A stretch of 24,137 bases of DNA, taken from contig CAJUOR010000023.1 of the NCBI GenBank assembly GCA_910588165.1, positions 1 to 24,137 of the forward strand, in the 5' to 3' direction. This DNA comes from an uncultured Thomasclavelia sp. GTDB lineage: Bacteria; Bacillota_I; Bacilli_A; Erysipelotrichales; Coprobacillaceae. Below the pieces are notes generated by a model that saw only the letters and a program-made list of their open reading frames with translations, made no database searches and was not told the DNA's origin. This document shows, in pieces, positions 6,144 to 12,993 of the stretch. Every line of letters starts with the position of its first letter. The stretch's first letter is position 1. The position numbers and the translations under genes were made by a program.

Positions 6144-7120
6144 TTTAAAAATGTATCATTCAAAGCATGAGCAATTACTTTAGCTAATTCTTTAATTTCG
6201 ATATCGGTATTTTTATCCATGACAATCATATTTAGGCTTGTCGGACGAAGCACTTCCTCTAATAAATAGCGTTTTTCGTCATCTGTCAGCTTACCTATTT
6301 CCCCTAGCAACATTTCTCTTTGCGTTCTTTCCAAACGTAAATGATCGATTGTTCTTTTAGCGACTTTAAGTTTCTCATAAGGACGCTGAATCTGACTGGC
6401 AAAATAATCTTCCAATAATCGCAAAACATCATAAGTAATCGAAGCACAATCGACAACTGTAGGCACACCTAAACTAATTAAAGGCACTCCTAAAGCTTCC
6501 GTGCTTAAAGATTTTGTATGATTACCCACACCACTGCCGGGCTGTATGCCTGCACTTGATAGCTGAATGACATGATTAACCTTGCTTAAGTTTTTGGTAG
6601 CCAAAGCATCAATCGCAAAAACGACATCAGGTTTAAATTTTTCGATTGTCCCAGCAATAATTTCAAATGTTTCAATTCCCGTTTGCGCTTTAACACGTGG
6701 AATCAACAAAGCCACTTTGGGCATATTCGGTGTTAAGGCATGGTCTTTTAAATGAGCACTGACCAAAAGCTCATCTTGTAATAAAGGTCCTAAACTGTCA
6801 CAAGCTAATTGTTGATTGCCTAAACCGCAAACAAGCACCTTTTGTGGCTTGGATAAGTTCAAATATGCCAGCATTGAAACAATTTCCTGATTTAAAACCT
6901 TAATCAATTGCTCTCTAATCTCTTCTAAATAAATCTCTTCAAAACTTAATGATACATACTTCCCTTTCTTTTTAGCGTACCTTTCATCATCGCTATGAAG
7001 CGTCATTCTCTCAACGATAATTTGATCGAGTATCTGTTTTTCATAATGATGATCGGCTGTAAAATCTTCTTCTTCTCTTAAATCAACTGCCAAATCACTG
7101 CGATATATAAAATTTCTCAT
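6137..7120 (-). CDS. gpr: Germination protease (SASP-degrading), zymogen
   Basis: Aspartic-type protease made in the forespore and used in germination to degrade small acid-soluble DNA-binding proteins. The 327 residues are somewhat shorter than the Bacillus enzymes (about 370). The two catalytic Asp motifs are visible as LACDSLGP (Asp 108) and FAIDALATK (Asp 171). SSAGIQPGSGVGNHTKSLS and LGVPLISLGVPTVVD follow; these blocks are hallmarks of the family. The N-terminus YRSDLAVD matches the zymogen self-cleavage site, which resembles SASP cut sites. Cleavage after Asp 9 would leave a propeptide of only 9 residues, against about 15 in Bacillus megaterium (from memory). GGTGAG precedes the ATG. 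A near-perfect sigma-G-type promoter lies upstream, and rpsT is divergent. Confidence 0.95.
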   Translation of the reverse strand: MRNFIYRSDLAVDLREEEDFTADHHYEKQILDQIIVERMTLHSDDERYAKKKGKYVSLSFEEIYLEEIREQLIKVLNQEIVSMLAYLNLSKPQKVLVCGLGNQQLACDSLGPLLQDELLVSAHLKDHALTPNMPKVALLIPRVKAQTGIETFEIIAGTIEKFKPDVVFAIDALATKNLSKVNHVIQLSSAGIQPGSGVGNHTKSLSTEALGVPLISLGVPTVVDCASITYDVLRLLEDYFASQIQRPYEKLKVAKRTIDHLRLERTQREMLLGEIGKLTDDEKRYLLEEVLRPTSLNMIVMDKNTDIEIKELAKVIAHALNDTFLKG

Positions 7121-7135
7121 AATCTCACCATTTTT

Positions 7136-7165
7136 TATTATGCATAGATAACTAGATTTATATGC
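7136..7165 (-). promoter_or_regulatory. Sigma-G-type promoter of gpr
   Basis: The minus strand reads GCATA (7165-7161), an 18-base spacer, then CATAATA (7142-7136). This fits the sigma-G pattern GHATR-N18-CATHMTA at every constrained base, and agrees with the forespore expression of gpr known from Bacillus. The leader would be only about 10 bases. Confidence 0.65.
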
Positions 7166-7190
7166 CTTTTTTTAAAAAATAGTTGCATTC

Positions 7191-7219
7191 TTGATATGAA
7201 TTTGTTAATATATTACAGT
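7191..7219 (+). promoter_or_regulatory. Probable rpsT promoter
   Basis: TTGATA (7191-7196), a 17-base spacer, TACAGT (7214-7219), with rpsT starting 25 bases further on. The -35 is 5/6 and the -10 is 4/6. An alternative is TTGCAT with TAATAT, slightly upstream. Confidence 0.45.
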
Positions 7220-7243
7220 AGTTAAAAAGCGAGGTGAAAGAAA

Positions 7244-7510
7244 ATGGCAAACATGAAACAACAAATTAAACGTTATAAAAATGATAATGCTAAACGTGCA
7301 GCTAACACTTCATTCAAATCAAGTTTAAAAACTGCGATTAAAAATGTTTTAGCTGAAGTTGAAGCTGGCAATAAAGAAGCTGCAGTCGTTGCTTTCAACC
7401 ATGCTGCTTCAAAATTAGACTCATCTGTATCTAAAGGCATCCACCATAAAAACTATGCTGCTAGACAGAAATCAAGATTATCAAAATTAGTAAACTCTAT
7501 TGAAAAATAA
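7244..7510 (+). CDS. rpsT: 30S ribosomal protein S20
   Basis: Small, very basic 16S rRNA-binding protein of the 30S subunit; 88 residues, the usual length. It begins MANMKQQIKRYKNDNAKR, includes TSFKSSLKTAIK and AASKLDSSVSKGIHHKNYAARQKSRLSK, and follows the S20 pattern throughout (the C-terminal KGxxHKNxAARxKSRL is diagnostic). GAGGTG lies 8 bases upstream of the ATG. It is a single-gene unit with its own promoter and terminator, divergent from gpr. S20 and gpr are also neighbours in Bacillus. Confidence 0.97.
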   Translation: MANMKQQIKRYKNDNAKRAANTSFKSSLKTAIKNVLAEVEAGNKEAAVVAFNHAASKLDSSVSKGIHHKNYAARQKSRLSKLVNSIEK

Positions 7511-7533
7511 TCAATAGGGTTTTCTTTTTTTTT
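7497..7533 (+). terminator. rpsT terminator with stop codon in the loop
   Basis: CTATTGA (7497-7503) and TCAATAG (7511-7517) form a 7-bp stem, followed by a T-rich tail ending in nine T. The rpsT TAA (7508-7510) lies inside the 7-base loop. Confidence 0.8.
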
Positions 7534-7538
7534 AGACA

Positions 7539-7547
7539 TGTTATAAT
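7539..7547 (+). promoter_or_regulatory. Extended -10 promoter for ispG
   Basis: TGTTATAAT sits directly after the rpsT terminator, with no good -35 in the T-rich tail. The predicted start is near 7554, which is the first base of the ribosome binding site. Confidence 0.6.
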
Positions 7548-7565
7548 GGGTATGAGGTGATAAAA

Positions 7566-8624
7566 TTGAACAGATTAGAAACTCGCCCTATTCAAGTAGG
7601 AAACTTAACGCTTGGCGGTAATCATCATGTGATTATTCAGTCAATGACTAATACAAAAACCAAGGATATTCAAGCGACCGTCAATCAAATCTTGGCATTA
7701 GAAAAAGCCGGCTGTGAAATTGTACGTATGGCTTGTTTTGATAAAGAAGATGCTTTAGCCATTAAAGAAATCAAAAAACAGGTTCACATTCCTTTAGTAG
7801 CCGATATTCATTTTGATTATCAGTTAGCTTTAATCGCCATTGAATCAGGTATTGATAAGATTAGAATCAATCCCGGCAATATCGGTTCAATTGAGAAGGT
7901 TAAAATGGTTGTTGATGCCTGCAAAGAAAAGCATATCCCTATTCGTATTGGCGTCAATGCCGGTTCTTTAGAAAAAAAACTTTTAGAGAAATACGGCAAG
8001 CCGACTGCTCAAGCCATGGTGGAAAGTGCTAGAGGTCATGTTAAGATTTTAGAGGACTTAGGCTTTTATGATATTTGTATTTCTTTAAAAGCAAGCACCA
8101 TGTTAATGTGTGTTGAAGCCTATGAGCTAGCTAGTCAAGAATTCCCTTACCCTTTACATATCGGTATTACAGAGGCGGGAACAGCTTTTGGCGGAGCTAT
8201 TCGCTCTAGTGCCGGTTTGGGTATTTTATTACATGAAGGTATTGGCAATACCATTCGTGTTTCATTGAGTGATGATCCCATCGAAGAAATTCGTGTTGCT
8301 AGAGAGTTGCTAAAAAACTTTGATTTATTAAACGATGCCCCTAATTTAGTTTCTTGTCCGACTTGCGGAAGGATTCAATATGACTTAATCCCTGTCGCAA
8401 AAGAAATTGAGGCTTTCTTAAATACGATTCATGCGCCTATCACCGTAGCAATTATGGGCTGTGCTGTCAATGGTCCTGGTGAGGCTAAAAATGCCGACAT
8501 CGGTATCGCCGGTGGTGTTGGAGAAGGTTTATTATTCAAAAAAGGCAAAATCATCAAGAAAGTTAAGCAAGAAGATCTCGTAGAAACTTTAAAACAAGAA
8601 ATTTTAGCTATGGTTCAGGAATAA
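7566..8624 (+). CDS. ispG: HMB-PP synthase (MEP pathway, Fe-S enzyme)
   Basis: Converts methylerythritol cyclodiphosphate to HMB-PP, the penultimate step of the non-mevalonate isoprenoid pathway; IspH, also in this window, does the last step. From the chosen start (352 residues) the [4Fe-4S] ligands are Cys 264, Cys 267 (SCPTCGR) and Cys 299, with Glu 306 (MGCAVNGPGEA). All four are offset by exactly six from the E. coli ligands C270, C273, C305 and E312. The N-terminal TIM barrel has VIIQSMTNT, VADIHFDYQLAL and KIRINPGNIG. The longest frame starts at GTG 7557, but that GTG is part of the GAGGTGA ribosome binding site. TTG 7566, 6 bases later, gives MNRLETRPIQVGN, typical of the family, and is the likely start. 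Confidence 0.95.
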   Translation: MNRLETRPIQVGNLTLGGNHHVIIQSMTNTKTKDIQATVNQILALEKAGCEIVRMACFDKEDALAIKEIKKQVHIPLVADIHFDYQLALIAIESGIDKIRINPGNIGSIEKVKMVVDACKEKHIPIRIGVNAGSLEKKLLEKYGKPTAQAMVESARGHVKILEDLGFYDICISLKASTMLMCVEAYELASQEFPYPLHIGITEAGTAFGGAIRSSAGLGILLHEGIGNTIRVSLSDDPIEEIRVARELLKNFDLLNDAPNLVSCPTCGRIQYDLIPVAKEIEAFLNTIHAPITVAIMGCAVNGPGEAKNADIGIAGGVGEGLLFKKGKIIKKVKQEDLVETLKQEILAMVQE

Positions 8625-8643
8625 TTCTGAACCTTTTATTTTT
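8612..8643 (+). terminator. ispG terminator with stop codon in the loop
   Basis: GGTTCAG (8612-8618) and CTGAACC (8627-8633) pair, extended inward by G-U and A-U pairs, leaving loop ATAA. The ispG TAA (8622-8624) is in the loop. The tail is TTTTATTTTT. Confidence 0.85.
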
Positions 8644-8653
8644 GTCGCATACT

Positions 8654-8686
8654 AAAAGGAGCAGATTTTGAAGTACATTCTGCTCC
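8654..8686 (-). terminator. purF terminator
   Basis: GGAGCAGA (8658-8665) and TCTGCTCC (8679-8686) form a perfect 8-bp stem with a 13-base loop, starting 5 bases after the purF stop on the minus strand. The T-tail (TTTTAG) is short. It abuts the convergent ispG terminator. Confidence 0.7.
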
Positions 8687-8691
8687 TAATT

Positions 8692-10098
8692 CTATTCTTC
8701 GCCATTAAAACAATAAGTACATAATTTACAAGCCGGTAAGCCGATTGCTTCAATCATATCATCTAAACGATGATAACGCAAAGAAGCAAATTTCATTCTT
8801 TTACAGATCTCATCAACCATTGCCTGATATTTAGGACTATCCGGATTGACATATTCTTTCAATATAGCTTCATCTTCTTGACCGTTTTCTAACTCGTGAA
8901 TGACACGTCTGGAAATCAAATCCATATCTGAGGTTGAACGTGAGAAGTTCAAAAATTTACAGCCATACATAATAGGTGGACAAGCCGGACGAACGTGAAC
9001 AGCTTTTGCCCCACTGTCGTATAAAAACTCTGTCGTTTCTCTTAATTGTGTTCCACGTACAATCGAATCATCTATCAATAACAAGGTTTTATCTTTAATC
9101 AATTCTTTAACCGGAATCAATTTCATTCTTGCGATTAAATTACGCTGATTTTGATTGGTTGGCATGAAAGATCTAGGCCAAGTCGGCGTATATTTAATAA
9201 ATGGACGGGTAAACGGATAACCAGAATGATTAGCATAACCAATGGCATGAGCTAAACCGGAGTCAGGGACACCTGCCACACAATCTACTTTGACGTTATC
9301 TCGCTTTGCCAACATTTCGCCACAGTCATAACGCATTTTCTCAACGTTAATGCCTTCGTAAGTAGCTGTCGGATAACCAAAATATACCCATAAAAATGAA
9401 CAAATTTTCATATCTTTTCCGGGTTTTACCAACTGTGTAAATGAATCGCTTGTAACATAGGCAATTTCTCCCGGTCCTAAATCCTTATAGTGATGATAAC
9501 CTAAATTGATAAAGGCAGAACTTTCAAAAGTAACGCAAAAAGCATTCTCTTTTTTCCCGATTACAACCGGTGTTCTCCCCAGTTTATCTCTAGCACAATA
9601 TATTTTATCAGGAAACAACAACATGATACTCATAGAGCCTTTAATCATATTCTGGGCGTGCTGAATACCTTTCACAATATCATCTTCTTGGTTAATTAAA
9701 GCAGCAACCATTTCTGTTGGGTTAATCACACCCCCACTCATTTCCAAAAAGTGCGTTTTCCCTTGGTCGAAACAATATTGACGCAACTCATCGATATTGT
9801 TAATACGACCGATTGTCGTGATCGCAAAAGAACCTAAATGTGAATTAACTAATAAAGGCTGAGCTTCACTATCTGAAATACAGCCCACTCCGATATTTCC
9901 TACAAACTGATCTAAATCAGTATCAAACTTTGTTCTAAAAGGTGAATTTTCAATATTGTGAATCGAGCGTACAAACCCTCTTTCACCGTAAACAGCCATT
10001 CCACCTCGTCTTGTTCCTAAGTGCGAATGGTAATCTGTTCCAAAAAATAAATCCATGACACAATCTTCTTTTGAGGCTACACCAAAAAAACCACTCAT
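8692..10098 (-). CDS. purF: PurF-like phosphoribosyltransferase with degenerate glutaminase site
   Basis: Homologue of amidophosphoribosyltransferase, 468 residues, with both family domains. The PRPP-binding loop LLIDDSIVRGTQ is intact (Ile 342-Thr 350), as is GVPDSGLAHAIGYA. The four Fe-S ligands of B. subtilis-type PurF have counterparts: Cys 233 (KICSFLWVYF), Cys 380 (MYGCKF), Cys 460 and Cys 463 (LCTYCFNG). The glutaminase domain is not normal. The nucleophile position after Met is Ser (MSGFFGV, not MCGIFG-type), the RYST block reads CISD, and the HNGN block reads IGRINN. No in-frame upstream extension exists: TGA lies four codons back. GTGAGGAG precedes the ATG. It stands alone, not in a pur operon. 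I recall similar proteins in other gut Firmicutes annotated as PurF. A glutamine-independent or different amine reaction is inferred. Confidence 0.85.
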   Translation of the reverse strand: MSGFFGVASKEDCVMDLFFGTDYHSHLGTRRGGMAVYGERGFVRSIHNIENSPFRTKFDTDLDQFVGNIGVGCISDSEAQPLLVNSHLGSFAITTIGRINNIDELRQYCFDQGKTHFLEMSGGVINPTEMVAALINQEDDIVKGIQHAQNMIKGSMSIMLLFPDKIYCARDKLGRTPVVIGKKENAFCVTFESSAFINLGYHHYKDLGPGEIAYVTSDSFTQLVKPGKDMKICSFLWVYFGYPTATYEGINVEKMRYDCGEMLAKRDNVKVDCVAGVPDSGLAHAIGYANHSGYPFTRPFIKYTPTWPRSFMPTNQNQRNLIARMKLIPVKELIKDKTLLLIDDSIVRGTQLRETTEFLYDSGAKAVHVRPACPPIMYGCKFLNFSRSTSDMDLISRRVIHELENGQEDEAILKEYVNPDSPKYQAMVDEICKRMKFASLRYHRLDDMIEAIGLPACKLCTYCFNGEE

Positions 10099-10133
10099 AC
10101 TATCTCCTCACTTTCGTGTAATTTTACAGTCCT

Positions 10134-10162
10134 ATTTTAGTGGATTTGTTTCATAAAGTCTA
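10134..10162 (-). promoter_or_regulatory. Sigma-A promoter of purF
   Basis: The minus strand reads TAGACT (10162-10157), a 17-base spacer, TAAAAT (10139-10134), about 35 bases before the purF ATG. Confidence 0.5.
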
Positions 10163-10185
10163 TGATTTTTTCACAATTGTTGAAA

Positions 10186-10199
10186 TAAAAACGTTTACA
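10186..10199 (-). promoter_or_regulatory. LacI-family (CcpA/cre-like) operator
   Basis: The minus strand reads TGTAAACGTTTTTA, 13 of 14 positions of the Bacillus cre consensus TGWAANCGNTNWCA. It lies just after the nfo terminator and about 24 bases upstream of the purF -35. The AAACGTTT core is general to LacI-family sites, so CcpA is one option among several. Confidence 0.35.
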
Positions 10200-10232
10200 A
10201 AAAAAGACTTGAGGAATTATCTTTCCTTCAAG
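10199..10232 (-). terminator. nfo terminator with stop codon in the loop
   Basis: On the minus strand CTTGAAGGAA (10232-10223) pairs with TTCCTCAAG (10216-10208), with one bulged A, around a 6-base loop, followed by TCTTTTTTT. The nfo TAA (10219-10217) lies in the loop. Confidence 0.8.
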
Positions 10233-11086
10233 CCTTCTATAAATGTCTTTTTTCTTAACATTTCAATCTCTAATTCATACGGTGCTTGTTCATTAACGTA
10301 AGGTGTTTCAAGGATTTTAGGCACATCATCTAATAAAGGATGATGGACAATTTTGGCAAGCGTATCAAATCCAATATAACCATATCCGATATTTTCATGT
10401 CTATCTTTATGAGCTCCTCTTGGATTTTTAGAATCATTGATATGCACCACTAAGATTTTATCTAAACCGATTTTTTCATCAACTTCCTTTAAAATAGCAT
10501 CAAAATCGTTCAAATCATACCCGGCATCATGTAAATGACAAGTATCTAAACAAATACCTACATGGTTAGGATATTTTAAAGCGGCTAGAATTTGTTGAAT
10601 TTCATCGAAGCTTCGTCCTACTTCCGAACCTTTACCTGCCATGGTTTCCAAAGCAATTTTGACAGTCATATCTTCTTTGATGACCTTATTTAAACCATCA
10701 ATGATTTTCTCAATTCCGATTTCAGCACCCGCCTTAACATGACTTCCGGGGTGTAAAACTAAACGTGTCATTTCCAATGCTTCGCATCGTTCTATTTCTT
10801 GCGCCAAAAAATCAACAGCTAATTGATATGTTTCCGGTTTAACACTATTGGCTAAATTGATAATATATGGGGCATGGACAACAACATCACTAGGTTTAAT
10901 TCCCGCCTCTTTCATTAAAGCAAAAGCTTCTTCTTTACGTAAAGCCGATACCGGTTTTCTGAATGTATTTTGAGGTGCCCCCGTATAAAACATGAAGGTA
11001 TTGGCTTTATAGCTTAGCGCTTCTTTAACAGAGCCTAGCAACATTTCTTTACCATTCATCGAAACATGACTTCCAATCTTCAACAT
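10217..11086 (-). CDS. nfo: Endonuclease IV (AP endonuclease)
   Basis: Zinc-dependent TIM-barrel enzyme of base excision repair; it cuts DNA 5' of abasic sites. The 289 residues match the family. Metal-ligand motifs are visible in order: VVHAPYIINLAN, LVLHPGSH, IALETMAGKGSE, GICLDTCHLHDAGYD, VVHINDSKNPRGAHKDRHENIG and the final ILETPY. The start has AGGAG upstream, within the end of cshB, and only one base separates the cshB stop from the nfo ATG. cshB and nfo are adjacent in B. subtilis too (yqfR-yqfS). In spore formers this enzyme also repairs spore DNA, a known Bacillus role. Confidence 0.97.
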   Translation of the reverse strand: MLKIGSHVSMNGKEMLLGSVKEALSYKANTFMFYTGAPQNTFRKPVSALRKEEAFALMKEAGIKPSDVVVHAPYIINLANSVKPETYQLAVDFLAQEIERCEALEMTRLVLHPGSHVKAGAEIGIEKIIDGLNKVIKEDMTVKIALETMAGKGSEVGRSFDEIQQILAALKYPNHVGICLDTCHLHDAGYDLNDFDAILKEVDEKIGLDKILVVHINDSKNPRGAHKDRHENIGYGYIGFDTLAKIVHHPLLDDVPKILETPYVNEQAPYELEIEMLRKKTFIEGLKER

Positions 11087-11087
11087 T

Positions 11088-12464
11088 TTATTCTTCTCCT
11101 CTTAAGATTTTTGACCGTTCAGCCTGAGCCTTCTTAGCTCTTTCTTTTTTCTGACGGCGAATATCTGCCTGAATAATCGCCCGCTTTTGTTTTCTGACTA
11201 ATTGCTGAACTTCTCTTTGTCTTTTCTTTTTATAACCCGGCTTAACTTTGCTTGGTTTACGCACAATTTTTTGAATTTCATTCTCTAAAGCCGATGTTTG
11301 ACGTTCACGGTTTTTACGACGTTCCCTTTGTCCGATATCTGTCAAAACACCGTTTTTGATTTCCATGTTTTTAAAGTTGATGCCTCTAGTTTCTAGAGCT
11401 TTGATAACTTTTTCGTCTTTGGTATCATATAAGCTATAACAAAGTCCGGTGTATTTACCTCGCCCTGTTCTTCCGGAACGGTGAATATAGAAATCCAACT
11501 CACTAGGAAAGCCCATATTGATAATGTGACTTGCCCCATCAATATCTAAACCACGCGCTGCAATGTCTGTTGCGACAATGTACTGAAAATCATTATTTCT
11601 AATTCGGCGCATCATACTGCGTCTTTCACGAGGTTCTAAATCTCCGTGAATTTCACCGACTTTCATACCTGAATCATATAATTTTTTAGCAGTTAGGCTA
11701 GCCTCTTTTCTTGTATTACAGAAAATCAAACATAAATAAGGGTCTAATTGGTCAATCAGTGAAGTTAAAACATCAAAACGCTCTTGATGTCTAGTCCAAA
11801 CTAATATATGTTCGACATTATCAACTGAAGCTTTTTTCGCATCAATCTCGACAATTTCCGGAGATGACATATATTTTCTTAAGAATGGTCTTAAGTTTTG
11901 CGGAATGGTTGCACTAAACACTAACATCTGTAAATTATCTTTCATTTTACCCGCAACCGCATCAATATCTTCTAAATATCCCAAATCTAATGTCATATCA
12001 GCTTCATCTACCACAAAGACATCGGCAGTTGTAATCTTTAGAGCTTGTTGCTCGATAGATATATCGCGAATACGTCCGGGTGTCCCGATAACAATTTGCG
12101 GTTGGGTTGTCAATTTAGCGATAGCCTTTTGCCGATCTTTGCCCCCTATCATTAAAACACAAGTTAAACGTGGCTCATATTTCATAAATAAACGAACATG
12201 GTCATAAATTTGTCCGGCTAATTCACGTGTTGGAGCTGTAATGACAACTTGAACGCAGGCATCATCTAATCTAATATTTTCAATTAAAGGTATTAAAAAG
12301 GCATGCGTTTTACCGGTTCCTGTCTGAGAAATACCGATGACATCTCTTTTCTTTTTGATTAAAGGCATAACCGCCTCTTGAATAGGTGTTGCCTTCTCAA
12401 AGTGCATTTGTTCAATCACTTGTGTTACAAACGGTTTTAAATTCATATGTTCAAACTTTTTCAT
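11088..12464 (-). CDS. cshB: DEAD-box RNA helicase, CshB type
   Basis: ATP-dependent RNA helicase, 458 residues. The N-terminal RecA domain has the Q motif (PIQEAVMPL), motif I SQTGTGKT, Ia APTRELAGQ, Ib GTPGRI, motif II as VDEAD and motif III SAT. The C-terminal domain has IFCNTRKEA, VATDIAARGLDIDG and HRSGRTGRG. A strongly basic, unstructured tail (about residues 375-458, Lys/Arg/Gln-rich) is typical of RNA-binding extensions and of CshB. Known Bacillus roles are cold-shock RNA unwinding and ribosome assembly. It lies first in a two-gene operon with nfo and is divergent from the yqfQ-like gene, with a good promoter. The name rests on synteny plus motifs. Confidence 0.9.
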   Translation of the reverse strand: MKKFEHMNLKPFVTQVIEQMHFEKATPIQEAVMPLIKKKRDVIGISQTGTGKTHAFLIPLIENIRLDDACVQVVITAPTRELAGQIYDHVRLFMKYEPRLTCVLMIGGKDRQKAIAKLTTQPQIVIGTPGRIRDISIEQQALKITTADVFVVDEADMTLDLGYLEDIDAVAGKMKDNLQMLVFSATIPQNLRPFLRKYMSSPEIVEIDAKKASVDNVEHILVWTRHQERFDVLTSLIDQLDPYLCLIFCNTRKEASLTAKKLYDSGMKVGEIHGDLEPRERRSMMRRIRNNDFQYIVATDIAARGLDIDGASHIINMGFPSELDFYIHRSGRTGRGKYTGLCYSLYDTKDEKVIKALETRGINFKNMEIKNGVLTDIGQRERRKNRERQTSALENEIQKIVRKPSKVKPGYKKKRQREVQQLVRKQKRAIIQADIRRQKKERAKKAQAERSKILRGEE

Positions 12465-12493
12465 AAGTCACTTCCTTTCTTCATTTCTTGGCT

Positions 12494-12522
12494 ATTATAC
12501 ACTATTTTTTAAATAATTTCAA
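12494..12522 (-). promoter_or_regulatory. Sigma-A promoter of cshB-nfo
   Basis: The minus strand reads TTGAAA (12522-12517), a 17-base spacer, TATAAT (12499-12494), about 30 bases before the cshB ATG. The -35 is 5/6 and the -10 is 6/6. Confidence 0.75.
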
Positions 12523-12576
12523 ATCCCTCACACAATAAAAATTGAAGCATATCATAAAGTATAGGAGGTTTTATTT

Positions 12577-12954
12577 ATGAATAGATATCCAAATTACCCA
12601 TATCCTGAAAATAACTTTTATGAGGCACCTAGTTACCCTACTTATTACTATCAGCCAATCGTCCCATCACAACCACAGCTATTTTTAAAACAGCAAATGA
12701 CTAAACCAAAATTAGCCTCAACGCTAAGAGCCGCTCAAAAAGGCATAACCACAGCTACTAGAATTATTCCTTTAGTTTATCAAATTCAACCGGTCTTAGC
12801 CAATGCCAAAACTGTTTTTAAAGTTGCTCAAGCTATGAAAAGTATCAATAGTACAACGAATGATGAACCCATCGACAATGAGCCTATAGATATAAAACCA
12901 ATAGAGAATACAGCTGAAAATCCTAATACAATTCCTAAACCTTACCTTCCTTAA
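12577..12954 (+). CDS. yqfQ: YqfQ/VrrA-like protein
   Basis: A 125-residue protein with three parts. The N-terminus is rich in Pro, Tyr and Asn (residues 1-35, NRYPNYPYPENNFYEAPSYP). A helical core follows (about 45-92), including LRAAQKGITTATRIIPLVYQ and a Pro-Val-Leu-Ala-Asn-Ala turn. The acidic Pro/Ile-rich tail has a short repeat (DEPIDNEPIDIKPIE). This matches the layout of the YqfQ/VrrA family as I remember it: Pro-rich head, LQ..Q helix with repeated P..x..P spacing, variable tail repeats. The position between ispH and cshB is the yqfQ position in B. subtilis. AGGAGG lies 8 bases before ATG. The promoter is unclear: CATATCATA at 12548-12556 fits the sigma-K -10 pattern CATAnnnTA but has no convincing -35. 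Function is unknown; a spore-related role is a guess. Confidence 0.65.
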   Translation: MNRYPNYPYPENNFYEAPSYPTYYYQPIVPSQPQLFLKQQMTKPKLASTLRAAQKGITTATRIIPLVYQIQPVLANAKTVFKVAQAMKSINSTTNDEPIDNEPIDIKPIENTAENPNTIPKPYLP

Positions 12955-12965
12955 CCTAAAAAATG

Positions 12966-12974
12966 TGGTATAAT
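12966..12974 (+). promoter_or_regulatory. Extended -10 promoter for ispH
   Basis: TGGTATAAT, with no good -35. The predicted start is near 12981, the first base of the GAGGTGA ribosome binding site, so the leader is about 13 bases. Confidence 0.6.
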
Positions 12975-12993
12975 AAGGTTGAGGTGATTAGCA

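Noticed and set aside
7557..7565. GTG start for ispG
   Set aside because: The GTG is part of the GAGGTGA ribosome binding site and sits 3 bases from the predicted transcription start. TTG 7566 gives proper spacing and the family N-terminus.
12938..12980. AACCTTA...TAAGGTT inverted repeat around the ispH promoter
   Set aside because: Only 7 bp with a 29-base gap and no T-run. The arms partly come from the yqfQ stop region and the bases before the ribosome binding site, so chance is likely.
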